This document shows, one piece after another, positions 53,493 to 63,000 of a stretch of DNA of 64,000 nt; the first letter of the stretch is position 1, and each line of letters begins with the position of its first letter. The DNA comes from Postechiella sp039985655 (lineage in GTDB: Bacteria > Bacteroidota > Bacteroidia > Flavobacteriales > Flavobacteriaceae). The notes under the pieces were generated by a model. The model ran no database searches. It was not told where the DNA came from and worked only from the letters and a program-made list of their open reading frames with translations. The stretch spans positions 49,533 through 113,532 of the forward strand of contig JBDWSF010000017.1 of the NCBI GenBank assembly GCA_039985655.1, written 5' to 3'. The position numbers were made by a program, and so were the translations under genes.

Positions 53493-55592
53493 TTATGCTA
53501 ATTTACTTTGTTCTGATTCTCTGTACGTTCTTACTGCTGCTAAAAATTTATTTGCACTATCGATATAATTTACAGCAAAACCTTTAGTTGGTGCGTTTTT
53601 ATTAATTTGATAAATTAAATCTGAGAACGACGCCCCTAAATCAATTTTTCCGTCTTCAATAAAAAATTCATCAAACTGAGTAATAATTCCTGCGTGTGTA
53701 TTTGTCTTTTTATTCTCTGCTAATAATAACGCTTTCGCGGAATTAACTAGAGATGTATAAGCGTAATAAATAGCACTTGAATATACGCCATCATCAAAAG
53801 ACTCTTTAGCATTTTCTATTTTTTCTTCACTTTCAAAGAATAATGTCGCGATTAAATCTATAACGACACCAGCACATTCTCCAATTCCGATTTCTTTAAC
53901 GTATTTTTCTTCTTCTCCCCAATCGATAAAATCTTCTTGAGTTAAATTAGTAACGTCTTGTAAATCGTTTAAAAAATCGTAAAAATACTTTTCTCCTTTT
54001 TCTTTATAGTACTCAACAAACTGTTTTCCGTTAGCATTCGCTTCAAAATCATTTAAGATTCTACGTAATGCTTCTGGACCTCTTTTACTTGGTACTTTTA
54101 CTACTTTATCTGAAAATGTTGCATTTCCATTTCCTAAATTTCCGCCACCTAACAACACTTGCAATGCAGGTGCTACTAATTTTTCGGGTGTTCTTACCGT
54201 CATACCTTGGAAACCTATGTTTGCCATATTGTGTTGTCCACAAGCATTCATACAACCACTAATCTTAATTACAAGATCTTCATTTTGTAAATATTGTGGG
54301 TATTCTGCGGTGATAACACGCTCTAATTCTTCAGCAATCCCTGTACTACTTGCTATACCTAAGTTACAGGTATCTGTACCCGGACATGCTGTAATATCTA
54401 CGGCTTTATTATAACCCGCTGCAACAAATCCTAATTTTTCTAATTCTGTATAGAAAAACGGCACTAATTCTTCCTTAACAAAAGGAATCACTATATTTTG
54501 ACGTAATGTTAAACGTACTTCACCAGCACCGTATTTGTCAACTAAATTGGCTAATAAACGTGCTTTGTCCGTATAAAAATCACCTAATAAAACTTTAATT
54601 CCAATAGCAATATATCCATCTTGTTTTTGAGGAATAATGTTAGTCGATTTCCATAAATCAAACGCTACTTGATCTTTAATTTCTACTTGTGGCACTTCAA
54701 CCGAAACTGGTTTTGAAGCTACATAAGCATCGGCATCAATAGCAACACTTTTTAATTCAATAGCCTCTTGCTCTTGAGCTATTAACGCTTTAAAAGCATC
54801 TAATCCGATATCTTTTAATAAGAATTTCATTCTTGCTTTAGCTCTACTTTTACGTTCACCATAACGATCAAAAACTCTTAAAACACCTTCCATGATTGGA
54901 ATGATTTTATCCGTTTCAACAAAGTCAAACAATACTTCAGCATGGCGCGGCTGAGAACCTAATCCTCCTGCTACCATCACTTTAAATCCGCGAACACCGT
55001 TTTCTGTTTTGGCTATATAACCTATATCATGTAAATAAGACAATCCTGTATCTTCATCTGTAGATGAGAAGGACACTTTAAATTTACGTCCCATTTCTTG
55101 ACAAATCGGGTTACGTAAAAAGAATTTATATAATGCATCTGCATAAGGCGACACATCGAAAGGTTCGTCTACATCAATACCTGCTGTTTCAGATGCTGTT
55201 ACGTTTCTTACCACATTCCCACAAGCTTCACGTACCGTAACATCATCCTTTTCTAATTCAGCCCAAAGTTCTGGAGTTCTATTTAAATCCACATAGTGAA
55301 TTTGAATATCTTGACGGGTAGTAATATGTAAACGCCCACGAGAATACTCATCTGATACTGCAGCGATTCTGCGTAACTGATTACTCTTTAACTTTCCGTA
55401 AGGTACTTTAATACGAATCATCTGAACGCCTTCTTGACGCTGTCCGTAAACACCACGTGCTAAACGAAGGCTTCTAAATTTTTCTTCATCAATTTTACCA
55501 TTATGAAATAGCTCAATTTTATTAGCTAAATCTATGATATCCTTCTCTACAATTGGATTCTCTATTTCTGTTCTAAAACTTTGCATAATCAT
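53493..55592 (-). CDS. Ferredoxin-type sulfite/nitrite reductase with C-terminal HEPN domain
   Basis: 699 residues. Residues 1-560 are a siroheme/4Fe-4S reductase with two ferrodoxin-like repeats (RLHITTRQDIQIHYV, VRLTLRQNIVIPFV) and the cluster ligands Cys403, Cys409, Cys447 and Cys451 in TACPGTDTCNLG and SGCMNACGQHNMANIGFQG. Residues about 585-695 are helical and resemble a HEPN domain (SFDDGVYSSAIYYAYTSLVNSAKALLLAEN). The siroheme genes directly downstream and cysNDH upstream indicate reduction of sulfite to sulfide, rather than nitrite. The role of the HEPN tail is unknown; it lacks the RxxxxH motif of HEPN ribonucleases. Confidence 0.88.
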   Translation of the reverse strand: MIMQSFRTEIENPIVEKDIIDLANKIELFHNGKIDEEKFRSLRLARGVYGQRQEGVQMIRIKVPYGKLKSNQLRRIAAVSDEYSRGRLHITTRQDIQIHYVDLNRTPELWAELEKDDVTVREACGNVVRNVTASETAGIDVDEPFDVSPYADALYKFFLRNPICQEMGRKFKVSFSSTDEDTGLSYLHDIGYIAKTENGVRGFKVMVAGGLGSQPRHAEVLFDFVETDKIIPIMEGVLRVFDRYGERKSRAKARMKFLLKDIGLDAFKALIAQEQEAIELKSVAIDADAYVASKPVSVEVPQVEIKDQVAFDLWKSTNIIPQKQDGYIAIGIKVLLGDFYTDKARLLANLVDKYGAGEVRLTLRQNIVIPFVKEELVPFFYTELEKLGFVAAGYNKAVDITACPGTDTCNLGIASSTGIAEELERVITAEYPQYLQNEDLVIKISGCMNACGQHNMANIGFQGMTVRTPEKLVAPALQVLLGGGNLGNGNATFSDKVVKVPSKRGPEALRRILNDFEANANGKQFVEYYKEKGEKYFYDFLNDLQDVTNLTQEDFIDWGEEEKYVKEIGIGECAGVVIDLIATLFFESEEKIENAKESFDDGVYSSAIYYAYTSLVNSAKALLLAENKKTNTHAGIITQFDEFFIEDGKIDLGASFSDLIYQINKNAPTKGFAVNYIDSANKFLAAVRTYRESEQSKLA

Positions 55593-55620
55593 CCCCTCCT
55601 AACCTCCCCATAAGGGAGGG
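55592..55620. repeat. C-run/G-run dispersed palindrome, copy 4
   Basis: tcccctcctaacctcccc followed by ataagggaggg. It overlaps the sulfite reductase start codon by one base. Confidence 0.5.
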
Positions 55621-55714
55621 ACTCTTACTCGGGTGAAGTAAGAATATTGTTGTTATTTTTTTACACCTACACGGTTTTTAAAACCTTATTGAATTATTTA
55701 AACGCAAACCAACT

Positions 55715-55738
55715 AGTTCCCTTTCAGGGGCTAGGGAG
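55715..55738. repeat. C-run/G-run dispersed palindrome, copy 5
   Basis: agttccctttcagg followed by ggctagggag, near-inverted relative to copy 4, 5 bp after the cysN stop. Confidence 0.45.
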
Positions 55739-55742
55739 ATTT

Positions 55743-56990
55743 TTATTGAATAAAACCTGCTCCAACCGTGTTATTTGATTGCGGATCGATTAAAATAAAA
55801 GAACCATTTGTTCTATGATTTTTAAATTGATCGTAAAATATAGGTTTGTTTAATTTAAATGAAACCGATGCTATATCGTTAACATTTAAAGACGTCGCTT
55901 CTTTATCTATTCCAGAATAATCTGGATTAATTTTATGATTGATTCTATCTACTTTAGCCAACACTTTATTTACACCATGTTGTACAATATATTTACCACC
56001 AGATGTTAATTGAGTTGCATCCATCCAACATACATTGGCTGTAAATTGTTTCTCTATAGTTGGTAAATCTCCTTCTTTAACAATCATATCTCCACGACTT
56101 ACATTAATATCGTTTTCTAGTGTGATAGTAACTGAAGAACGTCTAGAAGCCGTTTCATACTTTTCATCATAGAAATAAATATCTTTTATTTTTGATCTTG
56201 TTTTTGATGGTAAAACAATAATGTCGTCTCCAACACTTAAATTACCTCCGTAAACTTTACCTGCATATCCTCTATAATCATGAAAATCTTCCGTTTTTGG
56301 ACGAATCACATATTGTACAGGGAAACGTGGTGTTCCTGTATTATAAATATCAGACTTATCGATATCTTCTAAATGTTGCAATAATGCATCACCAGTATAC
56401 CAAGGCATTTTATCAGATTTGTTTACAACATTATCTCCCTTTAATGCACTTACAGGAATGAATGTTATTTTTTGATCTTGATAATCTCTTTTACCCATTA
56501 ATTCAGAAAAATCAGCCTTAATTTTATTATAAGTTTCTTCTGAATAATCAACTAAATCCATTTTATTAATAGCTACAACGACATCTTTAACTCGTAATAA
56601 GTTATTGATGAAGAAGTGACGATTCGTTTGCTCTATAACACCTTTTCTAGCATCAATTAAAATGATAGACGCTTGCGATGTTGAAGCTCCTGTTACCATG
56701 TTACGCGTATATTCTACGTGACCTGGAGTATCTGCTATAATGTAACTTTTCTTTTTTGTTGAAAAATAGATATGCGCGACATCAATAGTAATTCCTTGTT
56801 CTCTTTCGGCTACTAAACCATCTGTTGCTAAAGAAAAATCTAAGTAATCGTATCCACGTTGTTTACTTGTTTTTTCGATAGCTTCTAGCTTATCTGTAGT
56901 TAGTGATTTTGTATCGTAAAGTATACGTCCTATTAACGTACTCTTCCCATCATCTACACTTCCTGCGGTTGCAATTTTTAATACTTCCAT
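55743..56990 (-). CDS. cysN: Sulfate adenylyltransferase subunit 1 (GTPase)
   Basis: 415 residues, EF-Tu-like GTPase that drives CysD. G1 is GSVDDGKSTLIGR (about 10-22), switch II is DTPGHVEYTRNM, and G4 is INKMDLVD. The C-terminal half holds two beta-barrel domains. The length excludes a fused CysC APS-kinase domain. It is followed by the sulfite reductase and preceded by cysD, each across a short AT-rich gap with repeats. Confidence 0.95.
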   Translation of the reverse strand: MEVLKIATAGSVDDGKSTLIGRILYDTKSLTTDKLEAIEKTSKQRGYDYLDFSLATDGLVAEREQGITIDVAHIYFSTKKKSYIIADTPGHVEYTRNMVTGASTSQASIILIDARKGVIEQTNRHFFINNLLRVKDVVVAINKMDLVDYSEETYNKIKADFSELMGKRDYQDQKITFIPVSALKGDNVVNKSDKMPWYTGDALLQHLEDIDKSDIYNTGTPRFPVQYVIRPKTEDFHDYRGYAGKVYGGNLSVGDDIIVLPSKTRSKIKDIYFYDEKYETASRRSSVTITLENDINVSRGDMIVKEGDLPTIEKQFTANVCWMDATQLTSGGKYIVQHGVNKVLAKVDRINHKINPDYSGIDKEATSLNVNDIASVSFKLNKPIFYDQFKNHRTNGSFILIDPQSNNTVGAGFIQ

Positions 56991-57118
56991 TTTATATTGG
57001 CTGTTGGCTACTGGCTTTTAGCTATTGGCTAATTGCTTTAACCTATTATAAATTCATTTTAATTATTCGCTAATGGCTAACTGCCAAAAGCTAAAGGCGA
57101 CATTTGTTTCACAAATTT

Positions 57119-58024
57119 CTAGAAATATCCTTGTTGTTTACGTTTTTCCATAGCTGCTTCAGATCGTTTATCATCTATACGTGCTCCACGCTCTGAAATC
57201 GTAGAATCTCTAATTTCTTCGACTACTTTAGAAATAGATACGGCATCTGACAATACGGCTGCTGTACAACTCATATCTCCAACGGTTCTAAAACGCACCA
57301 TTTTTTCGATTACTTCTTCGTTATCATCTCTATAAACCACCTCATCTTCTGCAGACCAAATCATACCGTCTCTTAAAAAGACTTTACGTTTGTGAGCAAA
57401 ATAGATTGAAGGAATTTCAATATCTTCTTTTTCGATGTAAGACCAAACATCTAATTCTGTCCAGTTAGAAATTGGGAATACACGAACATTTTGCCCATGC
57501 TCTATATCTCCATTCAACATATCGAATAACTCTGGTCTTTGGTTCTTTTCATCCCATTGTCCAAAATCATCACGTACTGAAAAAATACGTTCTTTGGCTC
57601 TTGCTTTTTCTTCGTCACGACGTGCGCCACCAATACAAGCATCAAATTTAAACTCTTCGATAGCATCAAGAAGTGTTGTTGTTTGCAACATATTTCTACT
57701 TGCGTAACGACCAGACTCCTCTTTTACTTTTCCTTCATCAATAGAATCTTGAACATTTCTAACAATCAATTCTAATCCTAATTCTTTACATAAACGGTCT
57801 CTAAACTCAACCGTTTCTGGGAAGTTATGTCCTGTATCAATATGCATTAAAGGGAAAGGTATTTTTGCTGGATAAAATGCCTTAACAGCTAATCTTACCA
57901 AAGTAATAGAATCTTTACCTCCAGAAAATAACAACACAGGTTTTTCAAACTGCGCAGCCACTTCTCTCATAATGTAAATAGCTTCGTTTTCTAACGAATT
58001 TATACTTGATGTATCTTTGTTCAT
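57119..58024 (-). CDS. cysD: Sulfate adenylyltransferase subunit 2
   Basis: 301 residues, PP-loop ATP pyrophosphatase that activates sulfate to APS. The loop is LLFSGGKDSITLVRLAVKAF (about 32-51), and HIDTGHNFPETVEFRD and GARRDEEKARAKERIFS are conserved. It partners with CysN, 128 bp downstream. That gap carries imperfectly inverted copies of a TTGGCTnnTGGCT-like repeat. Confidence 0.96.
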   Translation of the reverse strand: MNKDTSSINSLENEAIYIMREVAAQFEKPVLLFSGGKDSITLVRLAVKAFYPAKIPFPLMHIDTGHNFPETVEFRDRLCKELGLELIVRNVQDSIDEGKVKEESGRYASRNMLQTTTLLDAIEEFKFDACIGGARRDEEKARAKERIFSVRDDFGQWDEKNQRPELFDMLNGDIEHGQNVRVFPISNWTELDVWSYIEKEDIEIPSIYFAHKRKVFLRDGMIWSAEDEVVYRDDNEEVIEKMVRFRTVGDMSCTAAVLSDAVSISKVVEEIRDSTISERGARIDDKRSEAAMEKRKQQGYF

Positions 58025-58148
58025 AATCTCTTATTTGTTATTGGTTATTAGTTTTTGGTTACTGGTCAATTCCTGTAGCAATCCAATCACTAAAAACCAT
58101 CTACTTTTATTTTTTTACTGCCAACTTTACTGATGGCTGTTTACTAAT

Positions 58149-58769
58149 TTAAGCGTGTAAACCACACTCTCTATTTTCTAATGCTTTTGTTGGGTCGAAA
58201 TATTTAAACTCGTTTGGCAAGTTGTTTTCTTCTAAATAAGTATCCAACTTTTCGTCTGACCAATAGTAAAACGGACTTACTTTTAAAACTCCATCTTTAC
58301 TTAAACTAAAAATACCAATGCTATTTCTAAAAGCAGTTTGCCCTTGACGTAAATTTGTAAACCACACTTTAGGCTTATGCTCATCCATTGCTCTTTTAAA
58401 AGGCTCTAACTTTACTTGCTCTGTAAACAAAGCATGCTCTGGAGCATCTACACTTGGAATTCCCATAACGACATCTCTATGAGATGATGTTTGCTTTGGC
58501 ACATATAAAAACACATTTAAGTCTAAATCTTTTATAACTTGTTCTGCATGTCTATACGTTTGTGGCGTATTGTAACCTGTATCACACCATACAACCGGCG
58601 TTTTAGCTTTTACCGAGTTAACAGCATTTAAAATAGCTGCTTCGTAAGGTCTAAAATTTGTAGTTACAACAGCTTCGCTATTAAGTTCTAATGCCTTCTG
58701 AACAATCTCAGATGGCGTTGCCTTTTCAAAGCTTTTATTTAATTCTTGTATTTGATTTTCTGTTATCAT
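58149..58769 (-). CDS. cysH: Phosphoadenylyl-sulfate reductase type CysH
   Basis: 206 residues. PAPS reductase fold with VVTTNFRPYEAAIL, WCDTGYNTPQTYRHAE, TNLRQGQTAFR and the catalytic C-terminal ECGLHA. The paired cysteines (CCxxRK) that bind a 4Fe-4S cluster in APS reductases are absent; the equivalent stretch reads LFTEQVKLEPFKRAM. By sequence type it should therefore use PAPS and thioredoxin. No APS kinase gene was found in the window. Confidence 0.92.
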   Translation of the reverse strand: MITENQIQELNKSFEKATPSEIVQKALELNSEAVVTTNFRPYEAAILNAVNSVKAKTPVVWCDTGYNTPQTYRHAEQVIKDLDLNVFLYVPKQTSSHRDVVMGIPSVDAPEHALFTEQVKLEPFKRAMDEHKPKVWFTNLRQGQTAFRNSIGIFSLSKDGVLKVSPFYYWSDEKLDTYLEENNLPNEFKYFDPTKALENRECGLHA

Positions 58770-58784
58770 TTTCTTTACTATGTC

Positions 58785-59042
58785 TTATTTACCCCATTTT
58801 ATAGAATTCCAAAGTCTCTCATGGAAAAAGTACAATACCATCTTTGTTAAAAAATCTACAGATGCTATCGATGCCGCTACAGACATTTCGCCAGTTAAAA
58901 TATAAGACACTATTAAAGTATCTAAAGTACCAATAACTCTCCAACTCAATGCTTTTGCTACGCTTCGGATTGGTTTTTCACCAACGCGATCTTCTTCATA
59001 TGTAGACTTCTCTTTATTTTTTAATAACATTTGCGCTATCAT
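58785..59042 (-). CDS. DUF2061 membrane protein
   Basis: 85 residues. The SVAKALSWRVIGTLDTLIVSYILTGEMSVAASIASVDFLTKMVLYFFHERLW segment is the DUF2061 domain: two hydrophobic helices and a C-terminal ERLW. The function is unknown, but such genes recur beside sulfate-assimilation genes, which suggests a role in sulfur uptake or sulfite handling (inference). It is the first gene of the cysH-cysD-cysN-sir run, directly behind the promoter at 59086-59114. Confidence 0.8.
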   Translation of the reverse strand: MIAQMLLKNKEKSTYEEDRVGEKPIRSVAKALSWRVIGTLDTLIVSYILTGEMSVAASIASVDFLTKMVLYFFHERLWNSIKWGK

Positions 59043-59085
59043 TTGTCGTTGTATTATATTAATCCTATCAATTTACTAGGGAATA

Positions 59086-59114
59086 CAAAAGTAATACTTT
59101 TTTTGATACAACAA
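59086..59114 (-). promoter_or_regulatory. Promoter of the sulfate assimilation genes
   Basis: TACTTTTG (59093-59086), an exact TAnnTTTG match, and TTG at 59114-59112 with an 18-bp spacer, about 45 bp before the DUF2061 gene. Confidence 0.65.
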
Positions 59115-59121
59115 ACTGTAT
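59106..59121. promoter_or_regulatory. Candidate Rrf2 operator ATACA-N6-TGTAT
   Basis: Perfect 5-bp inverted repeat with a 6-bp centre, overlapping the -33 TTG of the sulfur operon promoter. The adjacent Rrf2-type regulator (59224-59637) is the obvious candidate to bind it and repress. This is a single instance, so it is suggestive only. Confidence 0.45.
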
Positions 59122-59223
59122 TAACATTTTTTTAGATGAATGGATTAAATTTTGAGGAAAAAGCCTGAATGACTCTATATATTTTGAAGATTTCAAAATT
59201 AAATGGATGTGTTTTTGATAAAT

Positions 59224-59637
59224 CTATTTGCCTGCCAAATCTTCTAACGTGTTATTCCTTAATACTTTTAACGTATTATCGCGTACTTGAATCATTAATT
59301 TGTGTACACTACACTCGTGTTCATCTGGACAATCATCACATTTTTCGTAAAAATTTAAACTCACACAAGGCACCATAGCAATCGGCCCTTCTAAAACACG
59401 TAAAACATCTGTCATTTTAATTTCAGACGTTTCCTTAATTAGATAATAACCGCCATGCTTTCCTTTTTTAGAACCTAAAAACCCTGATTTTCTCAAGGTA
59501 AGCAATATACTTTCCAAGAACTTTTGAGGAATCTTTTCACTTTTAGCAATTTCACTCACTTGAACAGGCGAATCGCTCTCACTTTTTGCGATATACGTCA
59601 AAGCCTTTAAGCCGTATTTTGTTTTCTTGGATAGCAT
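59224..59637 (-). CDS. Rrf2 family transcriptional regulator with cysteine cluster
   Basis: 137 residues. Winged helix at the N-terminus: KKTKYGLKALTYIAKSE, then VSEIAKSEKIPQKFLESILLTLRKSGFLGSKKGKHGGYYL. The region of about 95-116 holds four cysteines (VPCVSLN, EKCDDCPDEHEC) placed as in Fe-S Rrf2 proteins such as IscR and NsrR. Rrf2 members CymR and IscR control sulfur and Fe-S genes. Its position just upstream of, and on the same strand as, the sulfate genes suggests that it senses cysteine or Fe-S status and represses them. Confidence 0.88.
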   Translation of the reverse strand: MLSKKTKYGLKALTYIAKSESDSPVQVSEIAKSEKIPQKFLESILLTLRKSGFLGSKKGKHGGYYLIKETSEIKMTDVLRVLEGPIAMVPCVSLNFYEKCDDCPDEHECSVHKLMIQVRDNTLKVLRNNTLEDLAGK

Positions 59638-60091
59638 GGTGCTAAGATAGGTATTTTAACCTGTTGTTATTACAATTTATTTTGATAAACTAAATGTCTG
59701 TCGAGTCCTTTTTAATAGAAAATTGTATCAAGAACTGGTTTTGAAATGTGAAGTTTTATTCTGAATAATTCTCCTAAGCTTATCGAAGCACGAATAAATT
59801 TAATTAAAAACACACAACGAAGTTGTCTAAAAAAGTAAAACGAAAAGTCAAATTAAGCCTATCGAAACACATCAACTTACTGAAAGTCAACAACAAAACT
59901 CAAGAGACTCTTGTCTTTTAATTATTAAAACGCTTACACATCTTAAATAACATTTCTTCCTACAAAAATTAAAGTTTCACCTTATAAAAAAAAGGTTTTT
60001 CCCTTATAAATTGTAAGGGCAAAACTAAGTCTTATGTCATAAAAAACTCTTAATTTTATAAGCACATTACAAACCATAAATTAATGTACTT
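59638..60091. other. 454-bp intergenic region between the Rrf2 gene and the RHS-type gene
   Basis: Divergent promoter region, AT-rich. On the minus side TATCTTAG lies just before the Rrf2 start and may be a weak -7 element. Near 59781 and 59850 are degenerate TTATCGAAG/CTATCGAAA stretches like common flavobacterial intergenic repeats. A short CCCTTA/TAAGGG hairpin lies near 60000. No coding sequence or RNA gene was recognised. Confidence 0.4.
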
Positions 60092-63000
60092 ATGAATATG
60101 CGTTTTTTATCTCTAGCTTTTAGTTATTTTGTTTTTCATATTTCTTTTGGTCAAGAAATTCATGAAATTGTGCCACCAACTCCTACTGCTGCATCATTAG
60201 CACAATTTGCCGATGTACCTGTTAGTTCATATACTGGGCTCCCAAACATTGGAGTGCCAATTTATACTATTAAATCAGGTCCTCTGAGTTTGCCAATAGA
60301 TTTACGATATCATGGTGGAGGTATTAAAGTTTCCCAAGAAGCTAGTTGGGTAGGACTGGGTTGGTCTCTTAGCGCAGGAGGTTCCATATCGAGGGTAATA
60401 AGAGGAAATGATGATTTATTTTATGAAGTTGTCGGATCAGATGTTAAAATGCAGTTCATATATTCCGTTGATATGCCAGACCAAGGCGCATCTCAAGAAG
60501 ACTGGGACGATTATTACGACTATCTCGTAAATTATGGTCATGATCCCGAACCCGATATTTTTTACTACAATTTCGGTTCTTTTTCAGGAAAATTTGTAAT
60601 AGAAAAGCCAGAAAACCATAACCAGAATGAGATTGTGGGTAACCCTCTTGATGCCGAAGCAATAAAAATAATCTATTTTAAAGATGAGGGATTATGGGAA
60701 ATTACAGATCCCATGGGCGTGAAATACGAGTTTTCAGTTCCAGAAACTACTAAAACATATTCGTTCAGCAGTGGCTCTCTAAGTCTGTCTGATATTCTTT
60801 CTGACAAAGATGCTTTGAGAACTAATGATGGATCGAATCCAACCCCTTTAATTACTACTTGGCATTTGAAAGAAGTTACATCACCAGAAAGCGATCATAT
60901 TATTTCTTTAGAATATGAAGAATATCAACATGAAACCCAAGGTCAGATTAGGATAAGCCAATCTGTCGCAGAATTATATGACCAATATATAACATGTGGT
61001 GGAAGTTCTACTGGTACTAATCCTATTGCTGAACCAAGAGTCAATTCAGGTTCTATAGATGTTACTCAGGATGTTTATCTCTCAAAAATTAATTATTCCA
61101 ATGGATATGTACTGTTTAGTACTAGTGATAGAATAGATCTTTTATCCAAGTCAACTACACATAATCCACAACGTCTTGATAGTATTGGTGTTTATAATAC
61201 AACAGATTTATCTGCAATAGTAACGGCTATATTTGATTATGATTATTTTCAAAAAAGTTTACCCCCAGAAAAGATACCTGAATACTATAGGTTAAAACTT
61301 TCTGGTGTGAAAATACAAGATCAAAACTATGAATTCACTTATAACGACCCAGGTATACTCATTCCATCAAAAGTAAGTCTATCAGTAGACCATTGGGGGT
61401 ATTTTAACAATGCCGATAATCAGACTTTAAAAAGATGGGCGGAAAATGACATCAATACAACAAATAGACCAGGAACTTTGATTCCTGGAATTGATTTTAA
61501 GTATACAGATTACAATGGAGAAACGCATGAAACCTATTTTAAAGGAGCTGACCGTGAGGCAAATGAAGATTTTACAAAATATTTTATTTTAGAAGAAATA
61601 AAACTACCAACAGGTGGTACAAAAACCTTTGAATGGGAACCAAATCAATATCTGGGTGACAAAGTAGAAAATAATTTCGAATACGGTTCGCTTTCAGGTT
61701 GTTCAAACATAAGCCCTCCTCCCACAAATTACGAAACAGTTTACTGTGAAAGTGATGAATTTGAAATCACCGATGATTCTGTTGAATTAAGCTTAGATTT
61801 TGTTGCCATGGGAGTGTTATTTAATGTACAATCATTTTATTATTCTAATAATTTCTTAGGTTACCTTAAATGGGAGAATGATGAGTGGGTACAAACTCGC
61901 CTTTATGTGGATACTCAAAATATTAATACTACTGGCTATAGTCTAGGAGGAAGTACTTTTAATTTAACACCAGGGATTTATAAGATATTTATAAACTATC
62001 AAGCAGAACTACTTACACTGAATGCTTCATGGGATTACCATGAGACTTTATACTTATCAGATACAAATATTGATGGTGCAGGTTTAAGAATAAAAAAAAT
62101 ATCAATAGACGATGGATATAATCCCATAATTAGAAAATTTAATTATCTCAAAGAAAACCAAACTAAAAGCTCTGGCCTATTAATGGCTAATCTTGCTCAT
62201 CACTATTCTACTGGTATAGGCTATCTTACAGGTCAAACCAATTGCTTGACCTCTGCATCCTTTTTATTAGGCACATCCAATTCTGTTTTCTCTTTAAGTG
62301 TTAGAGGTAATAATCATGTGGGGTATAATAGAGTCTCCAGTAGTTATGAAGGAAGTGAAAATTTAGGTGAAACTATTTCTGAATATTACAATTACGAACC
62401 TTATACAACAATTCCAATTATACCGCCTAATTACCCTATGGAGTCTGACCCTAGAAATGGAAAACCAAAAAGCGTTACCATAAAAAATGGAGTCGGGACT
62501 AATTTAGAAGAAAAAACTTATTCATATTCTGTAAGTGGTAGTTATGAAAAAAACACGCCTGGAATGTTCATTTTTAGGAGTTTACTTAGTAATGGAATAA
62601 ATCTTGGGGAGAGGTTTCCTGCTGGCATGACATTTAATCAATATCCAAATTATTCAAAATGGTGCTATTTAAAGAACGAAACCAACACACGTTATGATTT
62701 AAATGGCACAAACCCCATTACAACAACAACTAATTATAGTTATGAAAATGAAGACCATTTACAATTGACCAGAACTGAAACTGTAAAAAGTGATGGTAAA
62801 AAATTAATTACTAAAATAATTTACCCCGATGATGTTTTTACAGCATCTACTTTATTAGATAATAGCTCCATTGAAGGTGGTACTCTAAGCACAGAAGCTT
62901 TTAACGCTATAAAAAGACTTAAGCACCCCAATAACGATGCTACAGGATTACACCGTGTAGCACAGCCTATTCAAACCAATACCTATGAGGACAAAAATAA

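Noticed and set aside
56991..58148. TTGGCT/TTGGTT-like repeats between cysN, cysD and cysH considered as a CRISPR array
   Set aside because: Units are short, imperfect, without constant spacers, and no cas genes are present.
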